A DNA stretch of 64,000 nucleotides, from positions 37,066 through 101,065 of the forward strand of contig JAYRKL010000015.1 of NCBI GenBank assembly GCA_041905795.1, written 5' to 3'. The position numbers and the translations under genes are program-made. The DNA is from SHVO01 sp041905795. GTDB taxonomy: Bacteria > Pseudomonadota > Alphaproteobacteria > Rhodospirillales > Rhodospirillaceae. Below the pieces are notes generated by a model. The model was given only the letters and a program-made list of their open reading frames with translations. It had not been told where the DNA came from and made no database searches. Below are positions 1 to 8,038 of the stretch, one piece after another (the stretch's first letter is position 1; each line of letters starts with the position of its first letter).

Positions 1-19
1 CCTCGCAGAAGCGCAGGCT

Positions 20-922
20 TTGGAGGCGCGCGGCAATTGGATGGGAGCGACGGGACGGCGGAGTGCCACGCTCAACCGTATGCTGGGCCGGGAACCGGAA
101 GAAGCCACGCCTCGCGCGCCCGAAGCCGGCAACGACCTCGAGGAGTTGGGCGAACGCCATAAGCCCAGCAAGCGCAACCACGACTACCTGCACCACTATT
201 GGCGGCATTTCCGCCACCTGCGGCATAGTGCGCGCAAGGTGCTGGAGATCGGCCTGCAGACGCCGCGCTCCATCAACATGTGGGAAGAGTTCTTCCCCAA
301 CGCCACCATCTTCGGGATCGACATCGACCCCGCCTGCGCGGCTTTTGCCGGCGGACGCAAGAAAGTATTCATCGGCGATCAGATGGACGAGCAGTTCCTG
401 CTGGAGATCGTGCGCGAGATCGGCGGCGACCTCGACATCGTCATCGATGACGGCCTGCACACGCCTTACAGCATGCTGCGCAGTTTCAGCTACCTGTACC
501 CGGCGCTGCACAGCCATGGCCTCTACGTGATCGAGGACATCCTCAACCAGCCGGAGATCATCGGGTTCCTGCGCATGCTGATGGATTGCGTCAATTACGT
601 GCCGCCGGACTTCGACAGCCGGACCTGGCCATCACTGATTTCGCTCGGGTCCGCCGCGCCGTGGCTGGCGCGCAATACCGTCAGCGTCGCCCTGCACCGC
701 TATATCGCGTTCATCGAGCGCGGCTTCAATCCGCGCGACAACCGGTTCCTCGTGACGCCCGAGCAATACGCGCAGTCCATGGTGGAAAAGCGCGAGGTCG
801 TCGCCGCCGCGGCCGCTGCACTCGCGCAGGAAGGGCTGGCGCCAAGCCGCGAGCATCTGGTGGCTAAGCTGGGCCTCAGGTTCGCCCACCACATCGACCG
901 CTATCTGCAAAACCCTTCGTAG
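20..922 (+). CDS. Class I SAM-dependent methyltransferase, macrocin/MycE O-methyltransferase-like
   Basis: Up to 300 aa. It has a Rossmann methyltransferase core: motif I VLEIG at about residues 74-78, GIDIDP at 99-104 (the acidic residue that binds the SAM ribose), and DIVIDDGLH at 139-147. The preceding HDYL..Y...F stretch and the VIDDGLH block resemble sugar O-methyltransferases of the MycE/TylF type, which act on glycosylated small molecules; the substrate here is unknown. The start is uncertain. The frame is open to the left edge of the window, position 20 is a TTG, and the first ATG is at 41, so the gene may be 5' truncated. It ends only 12 bp from the convergent aquaporin gene. Confidence 0.75.
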   Translation: MEARGNWMGATGRRSATLNRMLGREPEEATPRAPEAGNDLEELGERHKPSKRNHDYLHHYWRHFRHLRHSARKVLEIGLQTPRSINMWEEFFPNATIFGIDIDPACAAFAGGRKKVFIGDQMDEQFLLEIVREIGGDLDIVIDDGLHTPYSMLRSFSYLYPALHSHGLYVIEDILNQPEIIGFLRMLMDCVNYVPPDFDSRTWPSLISLGSAAPWLARNTVSVALHRYIAFIERGFNPRDNRFLVTPEQYAQSMVEKREVVAAAAAALAQEGLAPSREHLVAKLGLRFAHHIDRYLQNPS

Positions 923-933
923 CCGCGGTTTCT

Positions 934-1590
934 CTACGCGATGTTCCGGCGCGGAACCCGGAACACATGCGCCAGAATGACGGCCGAGAGAACCTGCGCG
1001 GCGATGAACGGCACGGCGTCGGCGGGCCGGATGCCTGCGAAGGTATCGGTCAGGGTGCGCGCCAGCGTGACCGCAGGGTTGGCGAAGGACGTCGACGCCG
1101 TGAACCAATAGGCGCCGCCGATATAGGCCGCCACCGCCGCCGCGGCCGTAGCGGCGGTATAGGGTCTGCATCCCCAGACCACGCCCAGAAGACCGCCGGT
1201 CGCGATCACCTCCGCCAGCCACTGGCCGGGGCCGCTGCGGACGTGGGTGGAAATTTGCACAAGCGGCAGTTCGAACATGGCGTGGCTAAGGACGGTCCCG
1301 GCCACCGCGCCCGCAACCTGAGCGGCGGCGTAAGCCGGCAGAGCCTTCCACGTCAATCCGCCGGTGAGTACGGCCGCCAGACTCACAGCGGGATTCATAT
1401 GGGCGCCCGAGAGCGGCGCGAACACCAGGATCAGCACGAACAACGCCGCGGCGGTCGCGAGCGCATTGGCGAGGAGCGCGAGCCCGACGTTGCCGCCGCA
1501 CAGGCGCTCGGCGGCGATGCCGGACCCGACCACCGCGATCAGCAGGAAGGCCGTGGCGGTGAATTCCGCGAGGATTGTTTTCGGGGTCAT
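934..1590 (-). CDS. aqpS: MIP/aquaporin channel, AqpS-like, in ars operon
   Basis: 218 aa, six hydrophobic segments and the two NPA half-helix motifs of aquaporins: HMNPAVS at 65-70 and ANPAVTLAR at 170-178, the last Arg being the selectivity-filter position. The ATG at 1590 overlaps the arsC stop by 4 bp (ATGA), so the two are translationally coupled. In Sinorhizobium a MIP channel in the ars operon (AqpS) lets arsenite flow out after ArsC reduces arsenate. The operon position here argues for the same role, although general aquaglyceroporin activity cannot be excluded. No ArsB or Acr3 pump lies nearby. Confidence 0.88.
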   Translation of the reverse strand: MTPKTILAEFTATAFLLIAVVGSGIAAERLCGGNVGLALLANALATAAALFVLILVFAPLSGAHMNPAVSLAAVLTGGLTWKALPAYAAAQVAGAVAGTVLSHAMFELPLVQISTHVRSGPGQWLAEVIATGGLLGVVWGCRPYTAATAAAAVAAYIGGAYWFTASTSFANPAVTLARTLTDTFAGIRPADAVPFIAAQVLSAVILAHVFRVPRRNIA

Positions 1591-2003
1591 CGGATCAGGA
1601 ACTGCCGGATGCGCTCTTCCAACAGACGTGCGGTGTCGCGGAACGCCGGCATCTGCCCTGCCGCCGGATCCGGCAACCCCCAATGCGCCGTGATCGGATG
1701 GCCCGGCCACACCGGGCACATCTCGCCCGCCGCCTGGTCGCAAACGGTGATGATGAAATCCATGCGCGGCGCATCTTTGCCCGCGAATTCGTCCCAGCTC
1801 TTGCTGCGCAGGCCCGCCGTCGGCAGGCCCATCTCTTGTAGCACCTGCAACGACAGCGGATGCACCGCGCCTTTGGGGAAACTCCCCGCGCTATACCCCT
1901 TGAACCGCCCTTGGCCCAGATGGTCGAGCAAGGCTTCGCCCAGAATGCTGCGCGCCGAGTTCCCGGTGCACAGGAACAGCACATTCCGAATTGAGTCAGG
2001 CAT
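1587..2003 (-). CDS. arsC: Arsenate reductase, low-molecular-weight phosphatase family
   Basis: 138 aa, typical for the LMW-PTPase type of ArsC that reduces As(V) to As(III) in the cytoplasm. The CX5R loop CTGNSAR lies at 12-18 with catalytic Cys12. Cys88 and Cys95 form the expected resolving pair of thioredoxin-coupled enzymes, and the general acid Asp112 is in PDPA. It sits between arsR (8 bp overlap at its start) and the aquaporin gene (4 bp overlap at its end). A plain tyrosine phosphatase is less likely because of the resolving cysteines and the operon. Confidence 0.93.
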   Translation of the reverse strand: MPDSIRNVLFLCTGNSARSILGEALLDHLGQGRFKGYSAGSFPKGAVHPLSLQVLQEMGLPTAGLRSKSWDEFAGKDAPRMDFIITVCDQAAGEMCPVWPGHPITAHWGLPDPAAGQMPAFRDTARLLEERIRQFLIR

Positions 2004-2346
2004 TGCCGGCTTTCACGCGCTTGGGCTTGGCGGCTTTTGGCTTGCACACCGGGGCGCAACTCTGTCCGCCGCAGCAGTTCTCGGTGAGATAGGCCACTAG
2101 GCCGTTCATGCAGTCGAAGTCGGCGGTCTGGATCAGGCGGCGCCCGTCGCGCCGCGCCGCCACGAGCCCTGCGTGTTTCAACTGCGATAGATGAAATGAC
2201 AACGTGGCGCCCGGCATCCCCAGCCTGGCGCCGATTTCGCCCACGGTCAGGCCGGCGGGGCCCGTGGTCACCAGCAGGCGGTAAATCTCCAGCCGCCCTT
2301 CGTGGGCGAGGGCCGCCAGTGCGGCGACGGCGATAAATGATTCCAT
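1996..2346 (-). CDS. arsR: ArsR-family metalloid-responsive repressor
   Basis: 116 aa. A winged-helix ArsR/SmtB domain covers about 10-85 (recognition helix around SFHLSQLKHAGLV, 50-62). The usual alpha3 CxC sensor is absent. Instead a Cys-rich tail has Cys91, Cys92, Cys97 and Cys101 plus Cys79, a likely arsenite-binding set of the C-terminal type. I chose the ATG at 2346: longer readings have no homology and would run through the AT-rich operator. There is no Shine-Dalgarno sequence upstream of this ATG, so the mRNA may be leaderless. First gene of arsR-arsC-aqpS. Confidence 0.92.
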   Translation of the reverse strand: MESFIAVAALAALAHEGRLEIYRLLVTTGPAGLTVGEIGARLGMPGATLSFHLSQLKHAGLVAARRDGRRLIQTADFDCMNGLVAYLTENCCGGQSCAPVCKPKAAKPKRVKAGNA

Positions 2347-2368
2347 ATTTCTGGAATAATAGAAATAT
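2345..2368. promoter_or_regulatory. Probable ArsR operator
   Basis: Perfect inverted repeat ATATTTCT - 8 bp - AGAAATAT, in a short AT-rich island that stands out from the GC-rich surroundings. It abuts and overlaps the arsR start codon (2344-2346), as expected for an autoregulated ArsR promoter. A second, smaller symmetry (TTCCA/TGGAA) is nested across 2341-2356. Confidence 0.7.
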
Positions 2369-2434
2369 AAGGGCGAGTCAACGGCCGGGCCGGCTTGGGC
2401 TAGACTTGGGCCTTCATCCGAGGGGGAGCTTCCC

Positions 2435-4186
2435 GTGCGCGCCATCGCAGCCCGCTTGTTCGTCACGACTCTGTTCGCCGCCGCCTTCGCCCTGCCCGCG
2501 AGCGCGGCTGAAGCGGTCAACCCCGAAGCCCCCACCGGGCGCGGCGCGCTTATCGGCGGCACCACCACGTCCTACATGGTGGCGGCGGCCACCTCCTCCG
2601 CGGCCGAGGCCGGCGCCGCGATCATCAAGGCCGGCGGCAACGCGGTGGACGCGGCGGTGGCGGTGGAACTGGTGCTGTCCATGACCGAGCCGCAGTCCTC
2701 GGGCGTCGGCGGCGGCAGCTTCATGCTGTTCTGGGACCAGGCCGGCAGGCGGATGCATATGTACGACGGCCGCGAGAAGGCGCCGGCGGCGGCCGTCGAG
2801 AAGCGCTTCTTCCGTCCCGACGGCGCGCTCATGGGCCGCATCGAAGCCATCGTTGGTGGAAAATCAGTGGGCGTGCCCGGCGTCATGCGCATGCTGGAAC
2901 TGGCCCACCAGAAGAACGGCAAGCTGCCCTGGGCGGCGCTGTTCGAGCCCGCCATCAAGATCGCCGACGAAGGTTTCCCCATGGGCGCGCGGCTCAACGC
3001 CCTGCTGGCCAACGACAAATACCTGCCGCTGTGGGAGCCCACCAGGTCGTTCTTCTACACCGCCGACGGCAAGGCCAAACCCGTCGGCACGCTCATGAAG
3101 AACCCGGAGTTCGCCGTCGTCCTGCGCCGCATGGCCAAGGAAGGCACCAAGGCCCTCTACACCGGTTCGATCGCCGCCGACGTGGTCAAGACCGTGACCA
3201 CCGCCGCGCGCAACGCCAGCGACATGACCGTCGCCGACATGGCCGCCTATGAGGCCAAGGAGCGCGAGCCCATCTGCGGCAAGTACCGCGACAAAAAGGT
3301 CTGCACCATCTCGCCGCCGTCCTCCGGCGGCATCAGCGTGCTGCAAACCTTGGGCATGCTGGAGCGCTTCGACATGGCGGCGATGGGCCCGCAATCGGTC
3401 GCGGCCTACAACGCCATCGCCGAGGCGGGCCGTTTGGCCCTCGCCGACCGCGCCATGTATGTGGCCGATCCCGACTTCTTCCCGACGCCGGTGACCGACC
3501 TGATCGCGCCCGCCTATATCGCCGCACGTTCCAAGCTGCTGGACCCCAAGGCCCGCATGAAGGACGCGCCCGCCGGCCAGCTGCCGATGCGCAAGGCCCT
3601 GAATCTTTATGCCGCCGAAAGCCCCGAGATCCCCGCGACCACGCATTTCTCCATCGTCGACAAACAGGGCAACGCGGTCGCCATGACCGCCACCATCGAG
3701 AGCGGCTTCGGCTCCAAATTGATGAGCAACGGTTTCATGCTCAACAACGAGCTGACCGATTTCTCCTATGACGACATCGCCGAGGGGCGCACCGTGGCCA
3801 ACCGCGTGCAGGGCGGGAAGCGCCCGCGCAGCGCCATGTCGCCGACCCTGATCTTCGACAAGGACGGCAAGCTGGAGATCGTCATCGGTTCGCCGGGCGG
3901 TCCCGCCATCCCCGCCTATGTGGCCAAGACCATCGTCGCGCTGGTGGACTGGAAGCTCACGCCGGCGCAAGCCGTGGGCACCGCCAATATCGTGCCGACG
4001 GACAAGGTCCTGAACCTGGAGGAAGGCACTTTCCTGGAAAAACAGGCCGCCGCCTTCAAGGCGCTCGGACATGAGGTCCGCGTCGATGGGTCGGGGAGCG
4101 GCCTGCACGCCATCCGCATCATGGCCAATGGCACCCTCATGGGCGGGGCCGACCCCCGCCGCGAGGGCGCCGTGAAAGGTGAATAG
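2435..4186 (+). CDS. ggt: Gamma-glutamyltransferase (glutathione hydrolase), periplasmic
   Basis: 583 aa, usual length for the family. An N-terminal signal peptide ends near residue 24 (PASAAEA). The precursor self-cleaves to make the small subunit with an N-terminal Thr: the motif TTHFS begins at about Thr402, followed by the oxyanion motif GSPGG near residue 488. The enzyme transfers or hydrolyses the gamma-glutamyl group of glutathione in the periplasm. The start is a GTG at 2435 behind a strong GAGGGGGA ribosome site. It is followed after 8 bp by the SulP gene, probably one transcript. Confidence 0.93.
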   Translation: MRAIAARLFVTTLFAAAFALPASAAEAVNPEAPTGRGALIGGTTTSYMVAAATSSAAEAGAAIIKAGGNAVDAAVAVELVLSMTEPQSSGVGGGSFMLFWDQAGRRMHMYDGREKAPAAAVEKRFFRPDGALMGRIEAIVGGKSVGVPGVMRMLELAHQKNGKLPWAALFEPAIKIADEGFPMGARLNALLANDKYLPLWEPTRSFFYTADGKAKPVGTLMKNPEFAVVLRRMAKEGTKALYTGSIAADVVKTVTTAARNASDMTVADMAAYEAKEREPICGKYRDKKVCTISPPSSGGISVLQTLGMLERFDMAAMGPQSVAAYNAIAEAGRLALADRAMYVADPDFFPTPVTDLIAPAYIAARSKLLDPKARMKDAPAGQLPMRKALNLYAAESPEIPATTHFSIVDKQGNAVAMTATIESGFGSKLMSNGFMLNNELTDFSYDDIAEGRTVANRVQGGKRPRSAMSPTLIFDKDGKLEIVIGSPGGPAIPAYVAKTIVALVDWKLTPAQAVGTANIVPTDKVLNLEEGTFLEKQAAAFKALGHEVRVDGSGSGLHAIRIMANGTLMGGADPRREGAVKGE

Positions 4187-4194
4187 GCTGCTTC

Positions 4195-5472
4195 ATGCCC
4201 GACGGTACCGCCACACGCCATCTTTACCGGCCCAAACTCTTCACCACCTTCAAGGAGGGCTATGACGCGGGTCTGCTGCGGCGCGACGCCCTGGCCGGCC
4301 TCACCGTCGCCATTGTCGCCCTGCCGCTGTCGATGGCCATCGCCGTCGCCTCCGGGGTGTCGCCGGAACGCGGGCTTTATGCCGCGATCATCGGCGGCGC
4401 GGTCGTGTCGGCCCTGGGCGGCAGCCGCTACCAGATCGGCGGCCCCGCCGGCGCGTTCATTGTCCTGGTCGCGGCGACGACCGCCAAGTTCGGCGTCGAC
4501 GGCCTGCTGCTGACGGTCCTGCTGTCCGGCGCGATGCTCATGGTGCTGGGGCTGCTCCGCATCGGCATGCTGATCCGGCACATCCCGCACCCGGTCACGG
4601 TCGGGTTCACCTGCGGCATCGCCATCACCATCCTGGCGAGCCAGATCCGGGACCTCCTGGGCCTGACCCTGCCCGGCGCCGAACCCGGACCGCTTCTGCC
4701 CAAGCTTGCCGCGCTGGCCGGCGCCGCCGGAACCACTGTTCCGGCCGCGGCCGTCATCGGCCTCGGCACCGCCGCGGTGATCTTCGTCCTCAGGCGCATC
4801 CGGCCTTCCTGGCCCGGCATGCTGATCGCGGTGACCGGCGCCGGCGCAGCGGCGGCGCTGCTGCATTTGCCGGTCGACACCATCGGCACGCGGTTCGGGG
4901 CGCTGCCGCACGGGCTGCCGGCGCCGCGGCTTCCGGCCTTCGACCGCGAACTTCTCCTCCAGGTGCTGCCCGCGGCCCTGTCCTTCACGCTTCTCGGCGG
5001 GGTGGAGAGCTTGCTGTCGGCCAAGGTCGCCGACGGAATGACCGGGCGCAAGCATCGCTCCAACATGGAACTGGTGGCGCAAGGCTTCGCCAATATCGCC
5101 TCGGCCTTGTTCGGCGGCATCAGCGTCACCGGCACCATCGCGCGCACCGCGACCAATGTCCGCGCCGGCGCCAGCAGCCCGGTTTCGGGCGTGATGCACG
5201 CCGCCTTCCTGCTGGCGTTCCTTCTGGTCGCGGCCCCGCTGGCCGCGTTCGCGCCGCTGTCGGCGCTCGCCGGCGTGCTGGTGGTGGTGTGCTGGAACAT
5301 GGCCGAGAAGGCGGAATTCATCCGCCTGCTGGGAGAGTGGCGCAGCGCCTGCGTCCTGCTCGCCACCTTCGTGCTGACGATTGTCGAGGACCTCACCACA
5401 GGCATCATCGCCGGCTGCGCCCTGGCCGCGGTGCTGGCGGCCGCGGGATACAAGGTGGCGAGCGAGGACTGA
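4195..5472 (+). CDS. SulP-family anion transporter lacking a STAS domain
   Basis: 425 aa with about 10-12 membrane segments. The SulP signature runs from LAGLTVAIVALPLSMA (about 33-48) through QIGGPAGAFIVLV (about 80-92), with GGISVTGTIARTATNVRAGA near 300. SLC26/SulP proteins carry sulfate, bicarbonate or other anions. Most end with a cytoplasmic STAS domain of about 120 aa; here the protein stops about 13 residues after the last membrane helix, so STAS is missing. No frameshift remnant of STAS is visible after 5472. Substrate unknown. Confidence 0.88.
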   Translation: MPDGTATRHLYRPKLFTTFKEGYDAGLLRRDALAGLTVAIVALPLSMAIAVASGVSPERGLYAAIIGGAVVSALGGSRYQIGGPAGAFIVLVAATTAKFGVDGLLLTVLLSGAMLMVLGLLRIGMLIRHIPHPVTVGFTCGIAITILASQIRDLLGLTLPGAEPGPLLPKLAALAGAAGTTVPAAAVIGLGTAAVIFVLRRIRPSWPGMLIAVTGAGAAAALLHLPVDTIGTRFGALPHGLPAPRLPAFDRELLLQVLPAALSFTLLGGVESLLSAKVADGMTGRKHRSNMELVAQGFANIASALFGGISVTGTIARTATNVRAGASSPVSGVMHAAFLLAFLLVAAPLAAFAPLSALAGVLVVVCWNMAEKAEFIRLLGEWRSACVLLATFVLTIVEDLTTGIIAGCALAAVLAAAGYKVASED

Positions 5473-5671
5473 CCGGCGTCCTGAAACGCAGCCTCCCGAA
5501 GGCCGTCAGATTGATGGCTGGTTGAGCGGCAGGCTGCTGACACATCTATTCAGCGGGTACGCACCAATGCCAGCGACGCGAGGACATAAATTGGCGCGGG
5601 CAACGGGGCGTGCGGCATGCGGTTGCGCACGGCGCGAGAACAGTCGCGCGGCCATTCCCCGAAAGCCTCAC

Positions 5672-7630
5672 CTACTTCGCGATTGCCAGGGCGTCCGGTG
5701 GATTGTGCTTGAGCACAAAAGCCAGCGACTCTTTCACCATGGTGATGCGCGTAGGTTCTCGAGACATCCAGTGATCTTCGCCATCCATGCGCACCAGTGA
5801 GACGTCCTTGCCGGCATCGTGCAATGCGTTTTCCATTGCGCCACTCTGTGCAATTGGCACCACGAGGTCATCCTTGCCATGGATCAGCAAGATTGGAGCG
5901 TCGGCGCGTTTGGCATAACGGATCGGCGAGATGTCATCCATCACCGTATCGGCGTTACCTTTGTCGACGCCAAGCGCCGCGCGGTAGAAGCGGAAGCCGT
6001 CGTTGCTGCGGCCGTAGCGTTCTATCCGCCATTGCACGAAGGTCTTCAGGTCCGAGATTCCTGAAACCGCCACTGCGCATTTATAGAGCCCTTGCTGGAG
6101 CGTGATGCCGGCCATCGCGGCATAGCCGCCGTAACTTGCCCCGACGATGCAGGCGCGCTTTGGATCGACAATGCCGCGTTCGGCCATGGCGGCCAGCCCA
6201 TCCTTGATATCGGAGAGCATCTTCTTGCCCCATTCGCCGTAGCCAGCGTCCTGAAACTTCGTGGTGTAGCCCGATGACCCCCGATAGTTGGGCTGTAACA
6301 CCGCGTAGCCGCTGGCGGCGAACGCCTGGGCCCACCAGTCAAAGCGAACTTCGTCGCGCACGCCAATCGGGCCGCCGTGAGGCATCACCACCACCGGCAG
6401 ATTCTTGCCCGGGCCGGAGGGCGGCAAAGTAAGCACCGCTTCGATGTCCAACCCGTCCTCCGCCTTGTACTTGACCAACTGCGCCTCGCCGACCTGCGGC
6501 GGTCGGATCGCCGGATAGGAACTGCCCACCGGCGTGGTCTTTCCTGTCGCAGGCTCGGCAATCCAGAACGTGCCGGAATCCCGGCCGCCTTCCGACCGGA
6601 GCAGGATGCGCTCCAGGCCGTGGCTGATAGAGAGCAGCGTCAGGCTGCGTCCCGGGAACGTCTTGATCATCGCCTGCCAACGGCCATCCAGGACGGGATC
6701 GAAGAACACCGCGCCGGCGCGGTCGGTAGTCTTGGCGCCAATCAGGAGACCGGTCGCGGGATCGAACAGGAATTCACTGACGCCGCGGTCCTTGAACAGT
6801 TCCTCCTTCGTACCGTCGGACTTGATCTCGAGCGCTTCGTCGCGTTCGCCGGAATTGTCGAGCACCAAGAGCGTGCCCGGCGTGCGGCCCTGGCCGATGA
6901 GATCGATCTCATTGAGCAGCGAAACCTTCTCCATCAGCGATTTGCTGCGGGCGCTGCCGGAATGCAGGCTCCACGCGCCGGTTTTGGGATCGTACAACGC
7001 CGTACCCGCCAGCTTTCCGGCGGGGGAAATAATCCAGTCGCTGGAGACGGCGGCGGCGCCGGGGGTCTCGATCCGCGCCTTGCCCGTATCCAGGTCGACC
7101 TTATAGAGGTCGACGATATTGGACCCCATCACATAGGCGGCGCGGTTGCCGGTGGCCGCCGTAAGCGTAATGCCGCCGAAGTAGCCGTAGGCCTTGCCGC
7201 CATCGACCGCGGTTCCAAACATGCCGAAGATGCGTGATGCGACGCTTGACACCCCCTGGAAAATCGGTGCGATCGATTTGTCCTTGAGGTTGACGCGCAA
7301 CACCGTCGCCAGTTCCGCCACCGTGCCGAAGTCGACCATCAGGTTTTCGGTCTTGGTCACCACCACCAAAAGATGATCCTCGTCGGCCCAGCGGATGCTG
7401 CGTACCTTGATGTCGCCGACCCCCGTTACGAACAGCGCCTTGCCATCCTGGACCGTGGCCAGGACGCGCTTGTCGTTAACCGTGCCGACAAAGGCGTAGC
7501 GCAGGCCCGAAGGAGAAAGGCGCATAACCTCAATCGCAGGCAACCTGCCGTAAAGCACAGGGTCCACTTGCGCCGCGGCCGGGCCGGTGGCCATCAACGC
7601 AAAGACAATGATGCACAGGATTTTCATCAT
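5672..7630 (-). CDS. S9-family (prolyl oligopeptidase/acylaminoacyl-peptidase-like) serine peptidase, exported
   Basis: 652 aa from the first of two adjacent ATGs at 7630, behind a G-rich ribosome site. Signal peptide MMKILCIIVFALMATGPAAA. An N-terminal WD/beta-propeller-like region (about 30-370) precedes an alpha/beta-hydrolase domain. The nucleophile elbow GASYGGYAAM puts the catalytic Ser at about 499, with the Asp in HGKDDLVVP and His in DGEDHWM towards the C terminus. HGGP before the elbow forms the oxyanion hole. Family members remove di- or acyl-amino acids from peptides. It stands alone between two intergenic gaps. Confidence 0.9.
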   Translation of the reverse strand: MMKILCIIVFALMATGPAAAQVDPVLYGRLPAIEVMRLSPSGLRYAFVGTVNDKRVLATVQDGKALFVTGVGDIKVRSIRWADEDHLLVVVTKTENLMVDFGTVAELATVLRVNLKDKSIAPIFQGVSSVASRIFGMFGTAVDGGKAYGYFGGITLTAATGNRAAYVMGSNIVDLYKVDLDTGKARIETPGAAAVSSDWIISPAGKLAGTALYDPKTGAWSLHSGSARSKSLMEKVSLLNEIDLIGQGRTPGTLLVLDNSGERDEALEIKSDGTKEELFKDRGVSEFLFDPATGLLIGAKTTDRAGAVFFDPVLDGRWQAMIKTFPGRSLTLLSISHGLERILLRSEGGRDSGTFWIAEPATGKTTPVGSSYPAIRPPQVGEAQLVKYKAEDGLDIEAVLTLPPSGPGKNLPVVVMPHGGPIGVRDEVRFDWWAQAFAASGYAVLQPNYRGSSGYTTKFQDAGYGEWGKKMLSDIKDGLAAMAERGIVDPKRACIVGASYGGYAAMAGITLQQGLYKCAVAVSGISDLKTFVQWRIERYGRSNDGFRFYRAALGVDKGNADTVMDDISPIRYAKRADAPILLIHGKDDLVVPIAQSGAMENALHDAGKDVSLVRMDGEDHWMSREPTRITMVKESLAFVLKHNPPDALAIAK

Positions 7631-8038
7631 GACGCCCCCCAATAGCGCGCATCCCCTATCCACAATTATGAGTTGCAGCGCGCAGAGCGGTCAACAACCT
7701 TGCGAGAACCCGACGCCGCTGGCTGCGGTTGTTATTTTATTGCAGCACGATCAGGCGAATAAGCGACATCCCGGTAACGTGCCGATCGGGGCGGCAAACA
7801 CAGAGTGATCGGTGTCGGCAGGCACCGCCCCGGGTATCTTCATATTTCCGTCCGGTCACGTCTGGTTACTTTCGATTTCTTCTAAAGACTGACCGGTCAT
7901 GCTATTAATTCTGTGACCTGGATTCGGTTTTTCCTAAGTAGCTTTAGGCAGGAAAAAACCTCACATCTGGGGTAGTTATAGCTGGTTGTGCGGATTAGCC
8001 GGGAACAGGCCCCGGAGCCGCGACGGGAGGATCAAAAA
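7631..8038. promoter_or_regulatory. Divergent promoter region with palindromes
   Basis: 408 bp between the S9 peptidase and the DUF1592 operon, without a credible gene. It contains TGACCGGTCA, a perfect 10-bp palindrome at 7890-7899, with another CCGGTCA at 7853-7859 and a reversed GTGACC at 7913-7918. A long hairpin (GGTTTTTCCT 7926-7935 / AGGAAAAAACC 7950-7960) follows. Just after it is ACATCTGGGGT (7963-7973), which recurs upstream of the DUF1800 gene. The spacing of the GGTCA elements suggests a dimeric regulator, not identified. Confidence 0.45.

Noticed and set aside
967..2100. Long plus-strand frame across the ars operon
   Set aside because: The opposite strand encodes ArsR, ArsC and the aquaporin with conserved motifs; this frame has no recognisable domain.
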